Source of the DNA: Clostridia bacterium
Lineage (GTDB): Bacteria > Bacillota > Clostridia > Christensenellales > CAG-1252
Direction: 5' to 3'
DNA: 7,966 nt
Assembly (NCBI GenBank): GCA_017615495.1
Contig: JAGAAA010000040.1
Coordinates: 1-7,966, forward strand
Each line of letters opens with the position of its first letter. The first letter of the stretch is position 1. The position numbers were made by a program, and so were the translations under genes. The notes under the pieces are model-generated. The model made no database searches, had not been told where the DNA came from, and saw nothing but the letters and a program-made list of their open reading frames with translations. Shown one piece after another: positions 1-6,703 of this stretch.

Positions 1-2
1 AA

Positions 3-89
3 GGCTTTATCACCGTTACCCCCGTGGCAATTCAGGACACGGCGCGGGAATTCTTCGATAAACAGGCGGAGAAGACCTTATGCGTATAG
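3..89 (+). CDS. C-terminal end of an upstream gene, possibly 5'-nucleotidase SurE (partial)
   Basis: An open frame enters from the left edge and stops with TAG at 87-89, giving about 28 residues that start GFITVTPVAIQDTAREFF. The G-[YF]-[IV]-[ST]-[IV]-TP-[LV] pattern with a Thr six residues after the Pro resembles the C-terminal end of SurE survival proteins (5'/3'-nucleotidases), which usually read GYVSVTPL..D.T. Here a Gln stands where SurE normally has Asp. The frame overlaps the next gene's ATG by 10 bases, which fits an operon with translational coupling. The fragment is too short for a firm call. That it is a real gene end is likely; the SurE identity is an inference. Confidence 0.45.
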   Translation, partial: GFITVTPVAIQDTAREFFDKQAEKTLCV

Positions 90-1297
90 CGGTGGTCGGC
101 GGAGGCGCCGCGGGGATGTCCGCGGCATACGCGGCTGCTACGGCAGGGGCGGAAACGACGCTTTTCGAGCGAAACGAAAAACTCGGGAAGAAGCTTTTCA
201 TCTCAGGCAAAGGCCGTTGCAACCTGACCAATGATTCCGACGTTGAGGGGCATATTTCAAACGTGATACGCAACCCTCGTTTTATGTACTCGGCGTACCA
301 CGCGCTTTCTCCTTCCGATCTCGTCACCTTGATTGAAAGTTGCGGCGTACCGCTCAAAACGGAGCGGGGCGGCAGAGTTTTCCCCGTTTCGGACAAATCG
401 TCGGATATTTTGAAGGCGTGGAAGGAACTTCTTTCGGACGCCGGCGTTGCCGTGCGTTTTAACGAGAGAGTTTTGTCGATAACGAAGCAGGGCGACGGCT
501 TTGCCGTTGAAACTTCCGTCGGAAGTTACCGCTTTGACAAAGTTATCCTTTGTACGGGCGGCATGACGTATCAGGCGACGGGGAGCACCGGCGACGGCTA
601 CAAACTCGCTAAAACCTTCGGACACAGCGTTACCGAACTGTTTCCCGCTCTCGTGGGGATAAAGGCGGAGCTTCCCGAAAGTCTTGCCGGGCTCAGTTTA
701 AAAAACGTGGAGATCACCGTTTCGCGCGGTGAAAAGGAGCTGTTTTCGGAGTTTGGCGAAATGCTTTTTACCCACACGGGCATTTCCGGCCCCATCGTGC
801 TTCGCACTTCCTCAAGGGTCAACCGGGAGAATTTGAAAGATATAAATATATCTTTGGACTTAAAACCAGCGCTTTCCATTGAAACGTTGGACGCAAGGCT
901 GCTGCGTGATTTCGGCGGAGATATCAACAAGACCATCAAAAAGGTTTTGCCGGAACTGATGCCCAAATCCTTGATCCCGCTCGTTTTGAGAGAGGCGGGG
1001 ATAGACGAAAACAAACCTTGTCATTCCATCACCAAGGAGGAACGTCACAAGCTTTGTTCGGTGGTCAAAGGCATCAAGATCAAGCCGACCGGGTTTGAGG
1101 AATTTAACGGTGCGATCGTTACTTCCGGCGGCGTTTCGGTTGGCGAAGTAAACGCAAAGGATATGCAAAGCAAGCTCGTGCCCGGGCTCTATTTTGCGGG
1201 GGAACTGTTGGACGTGGACGCCCTTACGGGCGGTTACAATTTGCAAATCGCCTTTTCAACGGGGTATCTTGCCGGCAAGAGCGCGGCAAAGGGTTGA
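80..1297 (+). CDS. HI0933/BaiN-family FAD-dependent oxidoreductase
   Basis: This is a 405-residue cytoplasmic flavoprotein of the HI0933-like (BaiN / aminoacetone oxidase-like) family, at the family's usual length of about 400. The N-terminal Rossmann FAD site is visible as VVGGGAAG (residues 5-12), with the ribose-binding acid at E30 in LFERN. The family signature GKKLFISGKGRCNLTN follows at residues 36-51. The C-terminal FAD-contact block runs from TSGGVSVGEV (348 onward) to GELLDVDALTGGYNLQIA (374-391), ending in the typical AFSTGYLAG. Its physiological substrate is unknown; members have been linked to bile-acid reduction, but that cannot be inferred here. The ATG at 80 is preceded by GGCGGAG (65-71) at an 8-base spacing and overlaps the previous gene's end. 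Position just ahead of cmk is common in Clostridia. The family call is very secure, the reaction is not. Confidence 0.93.
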   Translation: MRIAVVGGGAAGMSAAYAAATAGAETTLFERNEKLGKKLFISGKGRCNLTNDSDVEGHISNVIRNPRFMYSAYHALSPSDLVTLIESCGVPLKTERGGRVFPVSDKSSDILKAWKELLSDAGVAVRFNERVLSITKQGDGFAVETSVGSYRFDKVILCTGGMTYQATGSTGDGYKLAKTFGHSVTELFPALVGIKAELPESLAGLSLKNVEITVSRGEKELFSEFGEMLFTHTGISGPIVLRTSSRVNRENLKDINISLDLKPALSIETLDARLLRDFGGDINKTIKKVLPELMPKSLIPLVLREAGIDENKPCHSITKEERHKLCSVVKGIKIKPTGFEEFNGAIVTSGGVSVGEVNAKDMQSKLVPGLYFAGELLDVDALTGGYNLQIAFSTGYLAGKSAAKG

Positions 1298-1321
1298 TTG
1301 ACAAGGGCGTTTTGTGATAAT
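1294..1321 (+). promoter_or_regulatory. Candidate promoter ahead of cmk
   Basis: TTGATT (1294-1299) lies 16 bases ahead of GATAAT (1316-1321), which carries an upstream TG to form an extended -10 (TGTGATAAT, 1313-1321). It starts over the stop codon of the flavoprotein gene and fills the only real gap (45 bases) in the operon. It could give cmk-plsC-ispH/S1 expression independent of the upstream genes. The nearby exact TTGACA (1298-1303) is only 12 bases from this -10 and so is probably not the partner. This is a motif match only. Confidence 0.45.
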
Positions 1322-1342
1322 ATTTAACGATAGGAGGAAAGT

Positions 1343-1996
1343 ATGAACATTGCTATTGACGGACCTTCCGGCGCGGGCAAAAGCACCGTCGCCAAGGAAC
1401 TTGCTAAGAGATTGAACATCACTTATTTGGATACCGGCGCGATGTATCGCACGGTAGCCTTAAAGAGCCTCAATTTGGGCGTGGACGTCACCGACGAAAA
1501 GAAGGTGTGCGAGTTTTTGCCCACGGTGGACCTTGACATCAAGTATATCGACGGCGTTCAGCACGTATATTTGGATGGTAAGGACGTATCCAAAGAGATC
1601 CGCGAGCACAGAATGAGCAAAGCGGCGTCCGATATTTCCAGGATCCCCGCCGTCAGACTGAAATTGGTGGAGATGCAACGCGCTCTCGCGGCAAAATACG
1701 ATTGCGTCTTGGACGGCAGGGACATCACTTCGTACGTCCTCCCCAACGCGGAATATAAGTTCTTTATCACCGCCAGCCCGGAGGTGCGTGCAAAGCGTCG
1801 CTACGACGAACTTGCCGCAAAAGGGGAAATCATTGATTTTTCCGTGCTTTTGGAGGATATCAAAAAGCGTGATTACAACGACAGCCATCGTGATTTCGCG
1901 CCCCTTACGCAAACGGAAGACAGCGTTTATATCGATACGAGCGATATGACCATCGACCAGGTGATCGCAAAAGTTTTAAGCTACATAAAGGAGTAA
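1343..1996 (+). CDS. cmk: Cytidylate kinase
   Basis: The product (217 residues) transfers phosphate from ATP to CMP or dCMP, giving the diphosphates needed for RNA, DNA and CDP-lipid synthesis; it acts in the cytoplasm. The P-loop GPSGAGKST is at residues 7-15. The nucleoside-monophosphate binding segment YLDTGAMYRTVAL follows at about 29-41. The core motif DGRDI is at 124-128, followed by PNAEYKFFITASPEVRAKRRYDEL (family form P.A..KFFLTA...VRA.RR). The usual GT after DGRDI is TS here, a mild departure. The length is slightly below the common 220-230. The start is fixed by AGGAGG at 1332-1337, five bases before ATG. plsC begins 3 bases after its stop, so the two are co-transcribed. Confidence 0.96.
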   Translation: MNIAIDGPSGAGKSTVAKELAKRLNITYLDTGAMYRTVALKSLNLGVDVTDEKKVCEFLPTVDLDIKYIDGVQHVYLDGKDVSKEIREHRMSKAASDISRIPAVRLKLVEMQRALAAKYDCVLDGRDITSYVLPNAEYKFFITASPEVRAKRRYDELAAKGEIIDFSVLLEDIKKRDYNDSHRDFAPLTQTEDSVYIDTSDMTIDQVIAKVLSYIKE

Positions 1997-1999
1997 CGA

Positions 2000-2623
2000 A
2001 TGTATCGTTTTTTGCGGTGGTTGGCATCGCCTTTTATCTCACTCATTCATCCGACGACGGTCATAAATAAGGAAAAGTTCTCGTTGGAAAGCGCCGTCGT
2101 ATGTTGCAATCACTACGCGTCGTCCGACGTTTTGATCGTGGCGTCCAAGCTTTTTAAGAAAGAACTCAACGTTCTCGGCAAAGCTGAACTTTTCAAAAAC
2201 AAGTTTTCCTCTTGGTTTTTGACCAAAATGGGGGCGATCAAGGTCAACCGCGGCACCCCCGAAGTTTCGGTGCACAAAGAGATCTTAAAAAGGTTAAAAA
2301 GAGGGAGTCAGATCTTGATTTTTCCCGAAGGCACCCGCAACAAAGCGGGTACGCACGAGATGGCGGAGTTTAAGTCGGGCGCGGGCGTTTACGCCATCAA
2401 GGCGAAGGTGCCCATCATTCCTTTGATGTTTCATCACCAAAGCAAGGCGTTTCATCGCAATTATCTGATCGTAGGTGACCCCATCGATCTTTCCGCCTTT
2501 TACGGCAAGAACATGCACGACGTAAAGGACGAAGTCGCGGCGTATTTGCACGACAAGATGGAAGACTTACACAAAGAGCTTGATCAAAAGGTAGCGGACC
2601 TTACCGCGTGCAAAAAGAAATGA
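2000..2623 (+). CDS. plsC: 1-acyl-sn-glycerol-3-phosphate acyltransferase (PlsC family)
   Basis: This 207-residue membrane-associated acyltransferase most likely adds the second acyl chain to lysophosphatidic acid to make phosphatidic acid, the precursor of membrane phospholipids. The catalytic H-x4-D motif is NHYASSD (H38, D43). Block II is GAIKVNRG (78-85), block III is FPEGTRN (108-114), and block IV is VPIIPLMF (137-144), all in the usual order and spacing. The hydrophobic N-terminus (about residues 4-16) probably touches the membrane. AAGGAG at 1988-1993, within the last codons of cmk, sits six bases before the ATG. The gene ends in an ATGA overlap with ispH. Acyl donor (acyl-ACP, acyl-CoA) and lysophospholipid preference cannot be read from the sequence. 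Confidence 0.92.
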   Translation: MYRFLRWLASPFISLIHPTTVINKEKFSLESAVVCCNHYASSDVLIVASKLFKKELNVLGKAELFKNKFSSWFLTKMGAIKVNRGTPEVSVHKEILKRLKRGSQILIFPEGTRNKAGTHEMAEFKSGAGVYAIKAKVPIIPLMFHHQSKAFHRNYLIVGDPIDLSAFYGKNMHDVKDEVAAYLHDKMEDLHKELDQKVADLTACKKK

Positions 2624-4893
2624 AAGTAGTCGTCGCGCGCACGGCAGGGCTGTGCAAAGGGGTGGAAAGGGCGATCTCGCTTGCCTTTGGCGCCACCGAA
2701 AAGCCGGTCAGACTGTTTGGCAACATCGCGCACAACGAGACGATCATCCGCCGCTTTGAAGAGGCGGGTTACGTGGTGATCGGCGAAGAGGATATCGATT
2801 TCGTCAAGGGCGGCAGCGTGGTTATCCGCGCGCACGGTGTTTCGCCGCAGATCCATGAAAGACTGAAGGCCACCGGCGCGAATATCGTGGACGCAACGTG
2901 CCCCTTTGTGAAAAAGATCCACGACGTCGTTACCGAATTTGACAAAAAGGGCTACCGCGTCATCATCGTGGGCGATCCGGATCATCCCGAAGTTGTGGGC
3001 ACGCGCGGTTACGCAAAGGAATGCGACGTCATCGAGTCCCTAGAACAAGCGCAAAAGACGGTTTTTGATCAAAACAGACCCTATTTGCTGGTTTGTCAGA
3101 GCACTTTTTCGGAAAGTAAAGCCGATATTATAATAAATCATTTAAAAAAGAATATAAAAACACTTGCTATAAGACAAACAATTTGTTATACTACGAAAGA
3201 ACGACAAGTTGAGGCGAAGTCTCTTTCTTGCGCGTGCGACGCCGTTTTGGTGATCGGAAGCCGTTCCAGCTCGAATACCGCGAAACTCGTGGATATTTGC
3301 AAAGCAAACTGCGAAAGGGCGTACTTGATCCAATCCGCCGAGGACGTAAAAGCAATTGACTTTTCCGAAATACAAAAGATTGGCGTTACAGCAGGAGCAT
3401 CAACTCCAAAGGAGTTGATCATGGAGGTATTATCAGGAATGAGCAACGAAAACGAAGTGACTCTCCAGAACACGGAGAATGAAATGACGGAAGCAACGGC
3501 TCCCGTCGCAGCGGCAGCGGAAGAGACCAAGGCGTCCAAGCCCTCGAAGAAGATCACGACGATGGATGACGTTATGGCGTCCACCAGCTTCGGCGTGAAG
3601 GAAGGTATGCGTGTTAAGGTCACCGTCATCAGAAGTGACGAGACCGGCGTTTACGTTTCCGGCTTGAAGCTTGGCAAGAAGGACGGTTTTATCGCTGTTG
3701 ACAGGTTGACTGATGGCGAGTACAAGCCCGAGGACTATCCCGCAGGTATGGAGTTTACCGCGGTAGTCGTCCCCAACACCAACGGCAACAAGGACTACAT
3801 CGCTCTCGACAAGAGAAAGTACGATGAAGTCGAAGAGATGGACAAGGCTTTGCTTGACAGCGTTTTCGAGCTTAAGATCGACAAAGCGGTCGATAAGGGC
3901 GGCTTGCTTGGCAAGAAGGGTTCTTACACCGTCTTTATTCCTGTTTCTCATATCGAATTGCACCGCGTGGCTGACGAGGATCTCCAAAGTTACGTTGGCA
4001 AGAAGCTTCTCGTGAAAAAGCTTCCGGACAAGAAGGGCGAAGAGGGCGCTGAAGTCAAGCGTCACAGGATCGTCGCTTCCCACAAGGAAGTTTTGATCTC
4101 CGAAAAGAAGGCGGCTCGTGAAAAGGCTGAGCAAGAATGGCAGGAGAAGAAGGCTCGCGAGGAAGAAGAAAAGAAGGCCATCTTCGAAGCCAACCGCGAC
4201 AGATTTGAAGTTAACAACGTCGTGCCCGGTGTGGTCAAGAGGTTTGCGGAGTTCGGCGCGTTTGTCAACGTGTACGGCTTCGATTGCTTGGCTCCCAAGA
4301 CCGAGCTCAGCTGGATCAAGGGTCAGGCTCCTTCCGACGTGCTTGAGATCGGCAAGGAATACGAGTTCGTCATCATCAAGGTCGACCCGGAAAACTACAA
4401 GGTCTCCTTGTCCTACAAGCTTCTCCAAAAGCGTCCTTACGAGCTTGCTCAAGAGAAGTATCCCGTCGGTTCCATCGTGACCGGTACGGTTCAAACCATC
4501 GTCAACTTCGGCGCGTTCATCAGCATCGAGCCGGGTGTGGACGGTTTGGTGCACGTTTCCAACATCAGCGACAAGAGGCTCAACTCTCCGGCTGACGTTT
4601 TGAAGGTGGGCGACGTCGTTCAAGCGAAGGTCATCAAGTTTGACAACAACCGTATGGCGCTTTCCATCAAGGACGCGCAAGAGCCCGCTGAGACCGAGGC
4701 GCAAGAAGGTGAAAAGAGAGTTCGCACTTCCGCTCGTCCCACGCAAGAGCGCAGAGGCAAAAAGCCCGCCGGTGGCGAGATCTCCAAGGAAGAGCAGGAG
4801 ATCGTTGAGAACTTCGGTACCACCGAAAAGGTTCAAAACAACATCCTCGGCGACCTTCTTAAGGACTTCACTCCTTCCGACGAGAACAAGTAA
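2620..4893 (+). CDS. ispH: Fusion: 4-hydroxy-3-methylbut-2-enyl diphosphate reductase (IspH) + ribosomal protein S1-like
   Basis: One 757-residue frame joins two complete proteins. Residues 1-273 are IspH (LytB), the [4Fe-4S] enzyme that reduces HMBPP to IPP and DMAPP at the end of the MEP pathway. The three cluster cysteines C12, C94 (DATCPFV) and C189 (TICYTT) are present, as are H38, H72, H122 and E124 (HPEVVGT), T162, the SRSSSN motif (214-219) and the closing TAGASTPKELI. Residues ~274-325 are an acidic, Ala-rich linker. Four S1 RNA-binding domains follow at about 328-400, 411-495, 532-607 and 614-687, with a Lys/Glu-rich helical stretch between the second and third and a charged tail. 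Such fusions are known in Clostridia. The ATG at 2620 is preferred over the in-frame GTG at 2608 because it gives the family N-terminus (MKVVVARTAGLC) and an ATGA overlap with plsC; there is no clear Shine-Dalgarno, so translation is probably coupled. Confidence 0.95.
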   Translation: MKVVVARTAGLCKGVERAISLAFGATEKPVRLFGNIAHNETIIRRFEEAGYVVIGEEDIDFVKGGSVVIRAHGVSPQIHERLKATGANIVDATCPFVKKIHDVVTEFDKKGYRVIIVGDPDHPEVVGTRGYAKECDVIESLEQAQKTVFDQNRPYLLVCQSTFSESKADIIINHLKKNIKTLAIRQTICYTTKERQVEAKSLSCACDAVLVIGSRSSSNTAKLVDICKANCERAYLIQSAEDVKAIDFSEIQKIGVTAGASTPKELIMEVLSGMSNENEVTLQNTENEMTEATAPVAAAAEETKASKPSKKITTMDDVMASTSFGVKEGMRVKVTVIRSDETGVYVSGLKLGKKDGFIAVDRLTDGEYKPEDYPAGMEFTAVVVPNTNGNKDYIALDKRKYDEVEEMDKALLDSVFELKIDKAVDKGGLLGKKGSYTVFIPVSHIELHRVADEDLQSYVGKKLLVKKLPDKKGEEGAEVKRHRIVASHKEVLISEKKAAREKAEQEWQEKKAREEEEKKAIFEANRDRFEVNNVVPGVVKRFAEFGAFVNVYGFDCLAPKTELSWIKGQAPSDVLEIGKEYEFVIIKVDPENYKVSLSYKLLQKRPYELAQEKYPVGSIVTGTVQTIVNFGAFISIEPGVDGLVHVSNISDKRLNSPADVLKVGDVVQAKVIKFDNNRMALSIKDAQEPAETEAQEGEKRVRTSARPTQERRGKKPAGGEISKEEQEIVENFGTTEKVQNNILGDLLKDFTPSDENK
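3164..3192 (+). promoter_or_regulatory. Candidate internal promoter inside the IspH part, ahead of S1
   Basis: TTGCTA (3164-3169) is 17 bases ahead of TATACT (3187-3192). A TGT just before it (3184-3186) makes an extended -10, and that TGT is also the codon for the cluster ligand C189. The stretch from about 3121 to 3192 is conspicuously AT-rich compared with the gene around it. A transcript starting near 3199 would carry no complete IspH but could carry the whole S1 part. Motif match only. Confidence 0.5.
3423..3441 (+). promoter_or_regulatory. Internal Shine-Dalgarno and in-frame ATG at the IspH/S1 junction
   Basis: GGAGGT (3423-3428) lies 10 bases ahead of an in-frame ATG at 3439-3441 (residue 274 of the fusion, MSNENEV). 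The position is exactly where the IspH domain ends and the linker to the first S1 domain begins. Initiation here would give a free S1-like protein of about 484 residues. The spacing is slightly long but usable. Whether ribosomes start here is not shown by the sequence. Confidence 0.45.
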
Positions 4894-4910
4894 TCAACAA
4901 ACGAAAATAA

Positions 4911-4943
4911 AAACTTCGCACGACAACCGTGCGAAGTTTTTTT
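4911..4943. terminator. Intrinsic terminator, probably bidirectional
   Basis: ACTTCGCACG (4913-4922) pairs perfectly with CGTGCGAAGT (4928-4937) around a five-base loop, and flanking A/T pairs lengthen the stem. Seven T follow on the plus strand (4937-4943). On the other strand the A-rich 4904-4913 gives a T-rich tail. It lies 17 bases after the ispH-S1 stop and 20 bases beyond the stop of the converging PhoU-like gene, so it can end both transcripts. Confidence 0.92.
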
Positions 4944-4962
4944 ATGTCCGAATGCTTTAGAT

Positions 4963-5553
4963 TTACATCTTTGCGAAGATATCGAGCAGGAAGTCCATCG
5001 CGCTGTCCGCCACGTCGGCTGTGTGGTTCAAATGCTTGTAGATCTCGGCGTACTTAAAGATCATTTTGAAGTCGTCGCTTTCAAAAACGTTAGCGTAGGC
5101 GTGCTTGGTCAAGCTATCCACAACGTTTTCGAGGTGCTTTACCTTGTACGCCGCGGCGGTGGACGCCTTTTCGTCCCTTTCCATATTGGAGATGGCGTCG
5201 TAAAGGTGGTTTGTCATTTCCAAAAGGGTGGTGGTTATCTTGATCAGGTCTTCGTTTGGCATGATCTTGAAGAGATGTATTTCATCCACCGAAGTTTTGA
5301 TGTAGTCGATGATCTCGTCAAGCAGGCGGGAGAGGTGGAAAAGGTCCTCGCGGTCAATGGGCGTGATGTAGGTTTTGTTGAGGTGGGTGATCAGTTTCCT
5401 TCTGACTTCGTCCGCTTCTTCCTCCAGCAGGATGATAATATCGGCAAGTTCTTCCTTGCTCGTGGTGCAATACTCGTTGAGCAAAGTCATCGATTTTACG
5501 ACGTAAGAACTTTGTTCCTTCAACATATCGAAAAAGTTGATCTTATTTTTCAT
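4963..5553 (-). CDS. PhoU-like (DUF47/TIGR00153 family) phosphate-transport accessory protein
   Basis: This 196-residue, all-helical soluble protein belongs to the DUF47/PhoU-like group that is typically encoded beside PiT transporters and is thought to modulate phosphate uptake; a direct mechanism is not established. The family hallmarks LEEEADEVRR (43-52, an ExxxD metal-binding type motif at E44/D48) and TYITPIDREDLFHLSRLLDEIID (61-83) are clear. In the C-terminal repeat the matching motif reads LNHTAD (175-180), so the usual Glu is Asn. The start at 5553 is chosen because CCTCC (5560-5564, i.e. GGAGG on this strand) sits six bases upstream; the frame stays open further upstream, but that stretch lies inside the pit gene. 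The start overlaps the pit stop as ATGA, implying translational coupling in a pit operon. Confidence 0.9.
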   Translation of the reverse strand: MKNKINFFDMLKEQSSYVVKSMTLLNEYCTTSKEELADIIILLEEEADEVRRKLITHLNKTYITPIDREDLFHLSRLLDEIIDYIKTSVDEIHLFKIMPNEDLIKITTTLLEMTNHLYDAISNMERDEKASTAAAYKVKHLENVVDSLTKHAYANVFESDDFKMIFKYAEIYKHLNHTADVADSAMDFLLDIFAKM

Positions 5554-6575
5554 AACAATCCTCCGAGAATAAGATTTGTCAATAGGTAAAACAAGGCGCC
5601 AAAGACGATGGTCGCCGGCATGGTGACGATCCAGCCGAGAACGATCCTTTTGACGGTGAGCCATTTTACGCCGCGCGCGCGTTCGGAAACGCCAATTCCG
5701 ACCACGGTGGACGAGATCACTTGCCCCGTGCTGATGGGCACGCCGATGGCGGAAGAAGTGAAGATGACCACATTGGTGGCAATTTGCGAGGAAAGGGACA
5801 TCAGCGGTTTTATCTTAAAAAGTTTTTGCCCGATGGTGACGATGATGCGGTACCCGCCGAAGATCATCCCGAAGGAAAGCGCCGCGGCAAACATAAAGGC
5901 AACGTAAACGGGCGGGGTGGCGATCTTAGCCAGCCCGAATGACGCGATCAAAAGGTACACGCCAAAGGACTTTTGCGCGTCGTTTACCGAGATCGCAGAG
6001 GAAAGCAGCACCACGTTGATCCACTGCAGCGCTTTTACCACTTTGCCCGTGCCGCTTGCGGCGTGACGAAGAGCGATGCGCCTGAGAAGTTTATTGATCA
6101 AAAAGCCGATGGATACCGAAACGATGGGAGCGAGGAAGATCATCAAAACGATGCGGAGCATCACGTTTTTCCAGAGCACGGCGCCAAACCCAAACGCCCC
6201 GATCGCCGCGCCCACGATACCGCCAAGCAAGGTGTGCGACGTGCTGTTCGGTTGCTTCAAAAAGAAGGTGATCACGCTCCATAATAGGGCGGATAACAGG
6301 GCGGAAAACAAAAAGATAAAGGCGCCTTTGCTCGTAACGTCGTTAAAGGTTGCGTTTCGTATCATCCCTTTGCCGATGGTGGCGGCAACGCTCATATCGC
6401 TGACGAAAAAGTAAAGGGCGATCACGGTGACAAATTGGATGGCTGCGCTAAGATAAACGGCAAAGCGCGGATGCATGGCTTTGGTCGTAATGCAAGTGGC
6501 AACGGCGTTGGAGCCGTCCGTATATCCCATATAAAAGGTGTATATGGTGGTTAGCACAAGCAATGTTACAAACAT
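5550..6575 (-). CDS. pit: PiT-family inorganic phosphate transporter
   Basis: This 341-residue integral membrane protein most likely carries inorganic phosphate into the cell in symport with cations. The two inverted PiT signatures are present: GYTDGSNAVAT near the N-terminus (17-27) and SVNDAQKSFG around N198/D199. Between them is the conserved NSTSHTLLGGIVGAAIG segment. Hydrophobic stretches run through most of the protein, with a basic cytoplasmic loop (NKLLRRIALRHAASGTGK) before the second half. The first signature has Thr where most members have Asn (G-x-N-D). The length matches short bacterial PiT proteins. The ATG at 6575 gives the usual short N-terminal helix but has no Shine-Dalgarno. 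The downstream PhoU-like gene overlaps by four bases. The transported ion could in principle be another oxyanion such as sulfate. Confidence 0.92.
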   Translation of the reverse strand: MFVTLLVLTTIYTFYMGYTDGSNAVATCITTKAMHPRFAVYLSAAIQFVTVIALYFFVSDMSVAATIGKGMIRNATFNDVTSKGAFIFLFSALLSALLWSVITFFLKQPNSTSHTLLGGIVGAAIGAFGFGAVLWKNVMLRIVLMIFLAPIVSVSIGFLINKLLRRIALRHAASGTGKVVKALQWINVVLLSSAISVNDAQKSFGVYLLIASFGLAKIATPPVYVAFMFAAALSFGMIFGGYRIIVTIGQKLFKIKPLMSLSSQIATNVVIFTSSAIGVPISTGQVISSTVVGIGVSERARGVKWLTVKRIVLGWIVTMPATIVFGALFYLLTNLILGGLL

Positions 6576-6585
6576 AGTTACTTAT

Positions 6586-6613
6586 ATTATAATTTCAAAT
6601 CAAATAATGTCAA
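6586..6613 (-). promoter_or_regulatory. Consensus promoter for the pit - PhoU-like operon
   Basis: Read on the minus strand, TTGACA (forward 6608-6613) and TATAAT (forward 6586-6591) are both perfect and 16 bases apart. The expected start of transcription is near 6579, only a few bases before the pit ATG at 6575. No PhoB/PhoP-type direct repeat stands out upstream. Confidence 0.85.
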
Positions 6614-6677
6614 GATGGGGCGCGGCTTCTTTTTTGATACTTTTCACCTTGCAACGCTTTTCTAATCTCGATAAAGA

Positions 6678-6686
6678 TGCTATAAT
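6678..6686 (+). promoter_or_regulatory. Extended -10 promoter for the exonuclease-ASCH gene
   Basis: TGC-TATAAT (6678-6686) is a perfect extended -10. No good -35 is seen at the right distance (TTTTCT near 6658-6663 is weak), as is usual for extended -10 promoters. Transcription would begin near 6693, which rules out the upstream GTG at 6689 as the start codon and leaves ATG 6704. It diverges from the pit promoter, with the two -10 boxes about 90 bases apart. Confidence 0.65.
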
Positions 6687-6703
6687 AGGTGACGGTGAAA
6701 CGA

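Noticed and set aside
1298..1303. Exact TTGACA as the -35 of the cmk promoter
   Set aside because: It is only 12 bases from the GATAAT -10 and 17 bases from the poor match TATTTA; the TTGATT at 1294 with the extended -10 is the better pair.
2608..2619. In-frame GTG at 2608 as start of the IspH-S1 fusion
   Set aside because: It adds MQKE ahead of the family's normal N-terminus; ATG 2620 gives C12 in the expected place and an ATGA overlap with plsC.
3433..4836. 467-codon open frame on the minus strand opposite the S1 part
   Set aside because: It mirrors the S1 coding sequence, whose biased codons (AAG, CTT, GTC) avoid stops on the other strand. Its product is low-complexity Leu/Asp/Val-rich with no recognisable domain, and the plus-strand S1 domains are unmistakable.
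5023..5589. 188-codon plus-strand open frame opposite the PhoU-like gene
   Set aside because: It is a shadow of the DUF47 coding sequence, with no ribosome binding site and no family resemblance.
5554..5664. Upstream extension of the PhoU-like gene to an ATG at 5664
   Set aside because: The extra 37 residues lie inside the pit gene, are unlike the family, and the GGAGG at 5560-5564 points to the ATG at 5553.
6689..6703. In-frame GTG at 6689 as start of the exonuclease-ASCH gene
   Set aside because: It lies upstream of the transcription start predicted from TATAAT at 6681-6686. ATG 6704 has GGTGA at the right distance and places D7/E9 normally.
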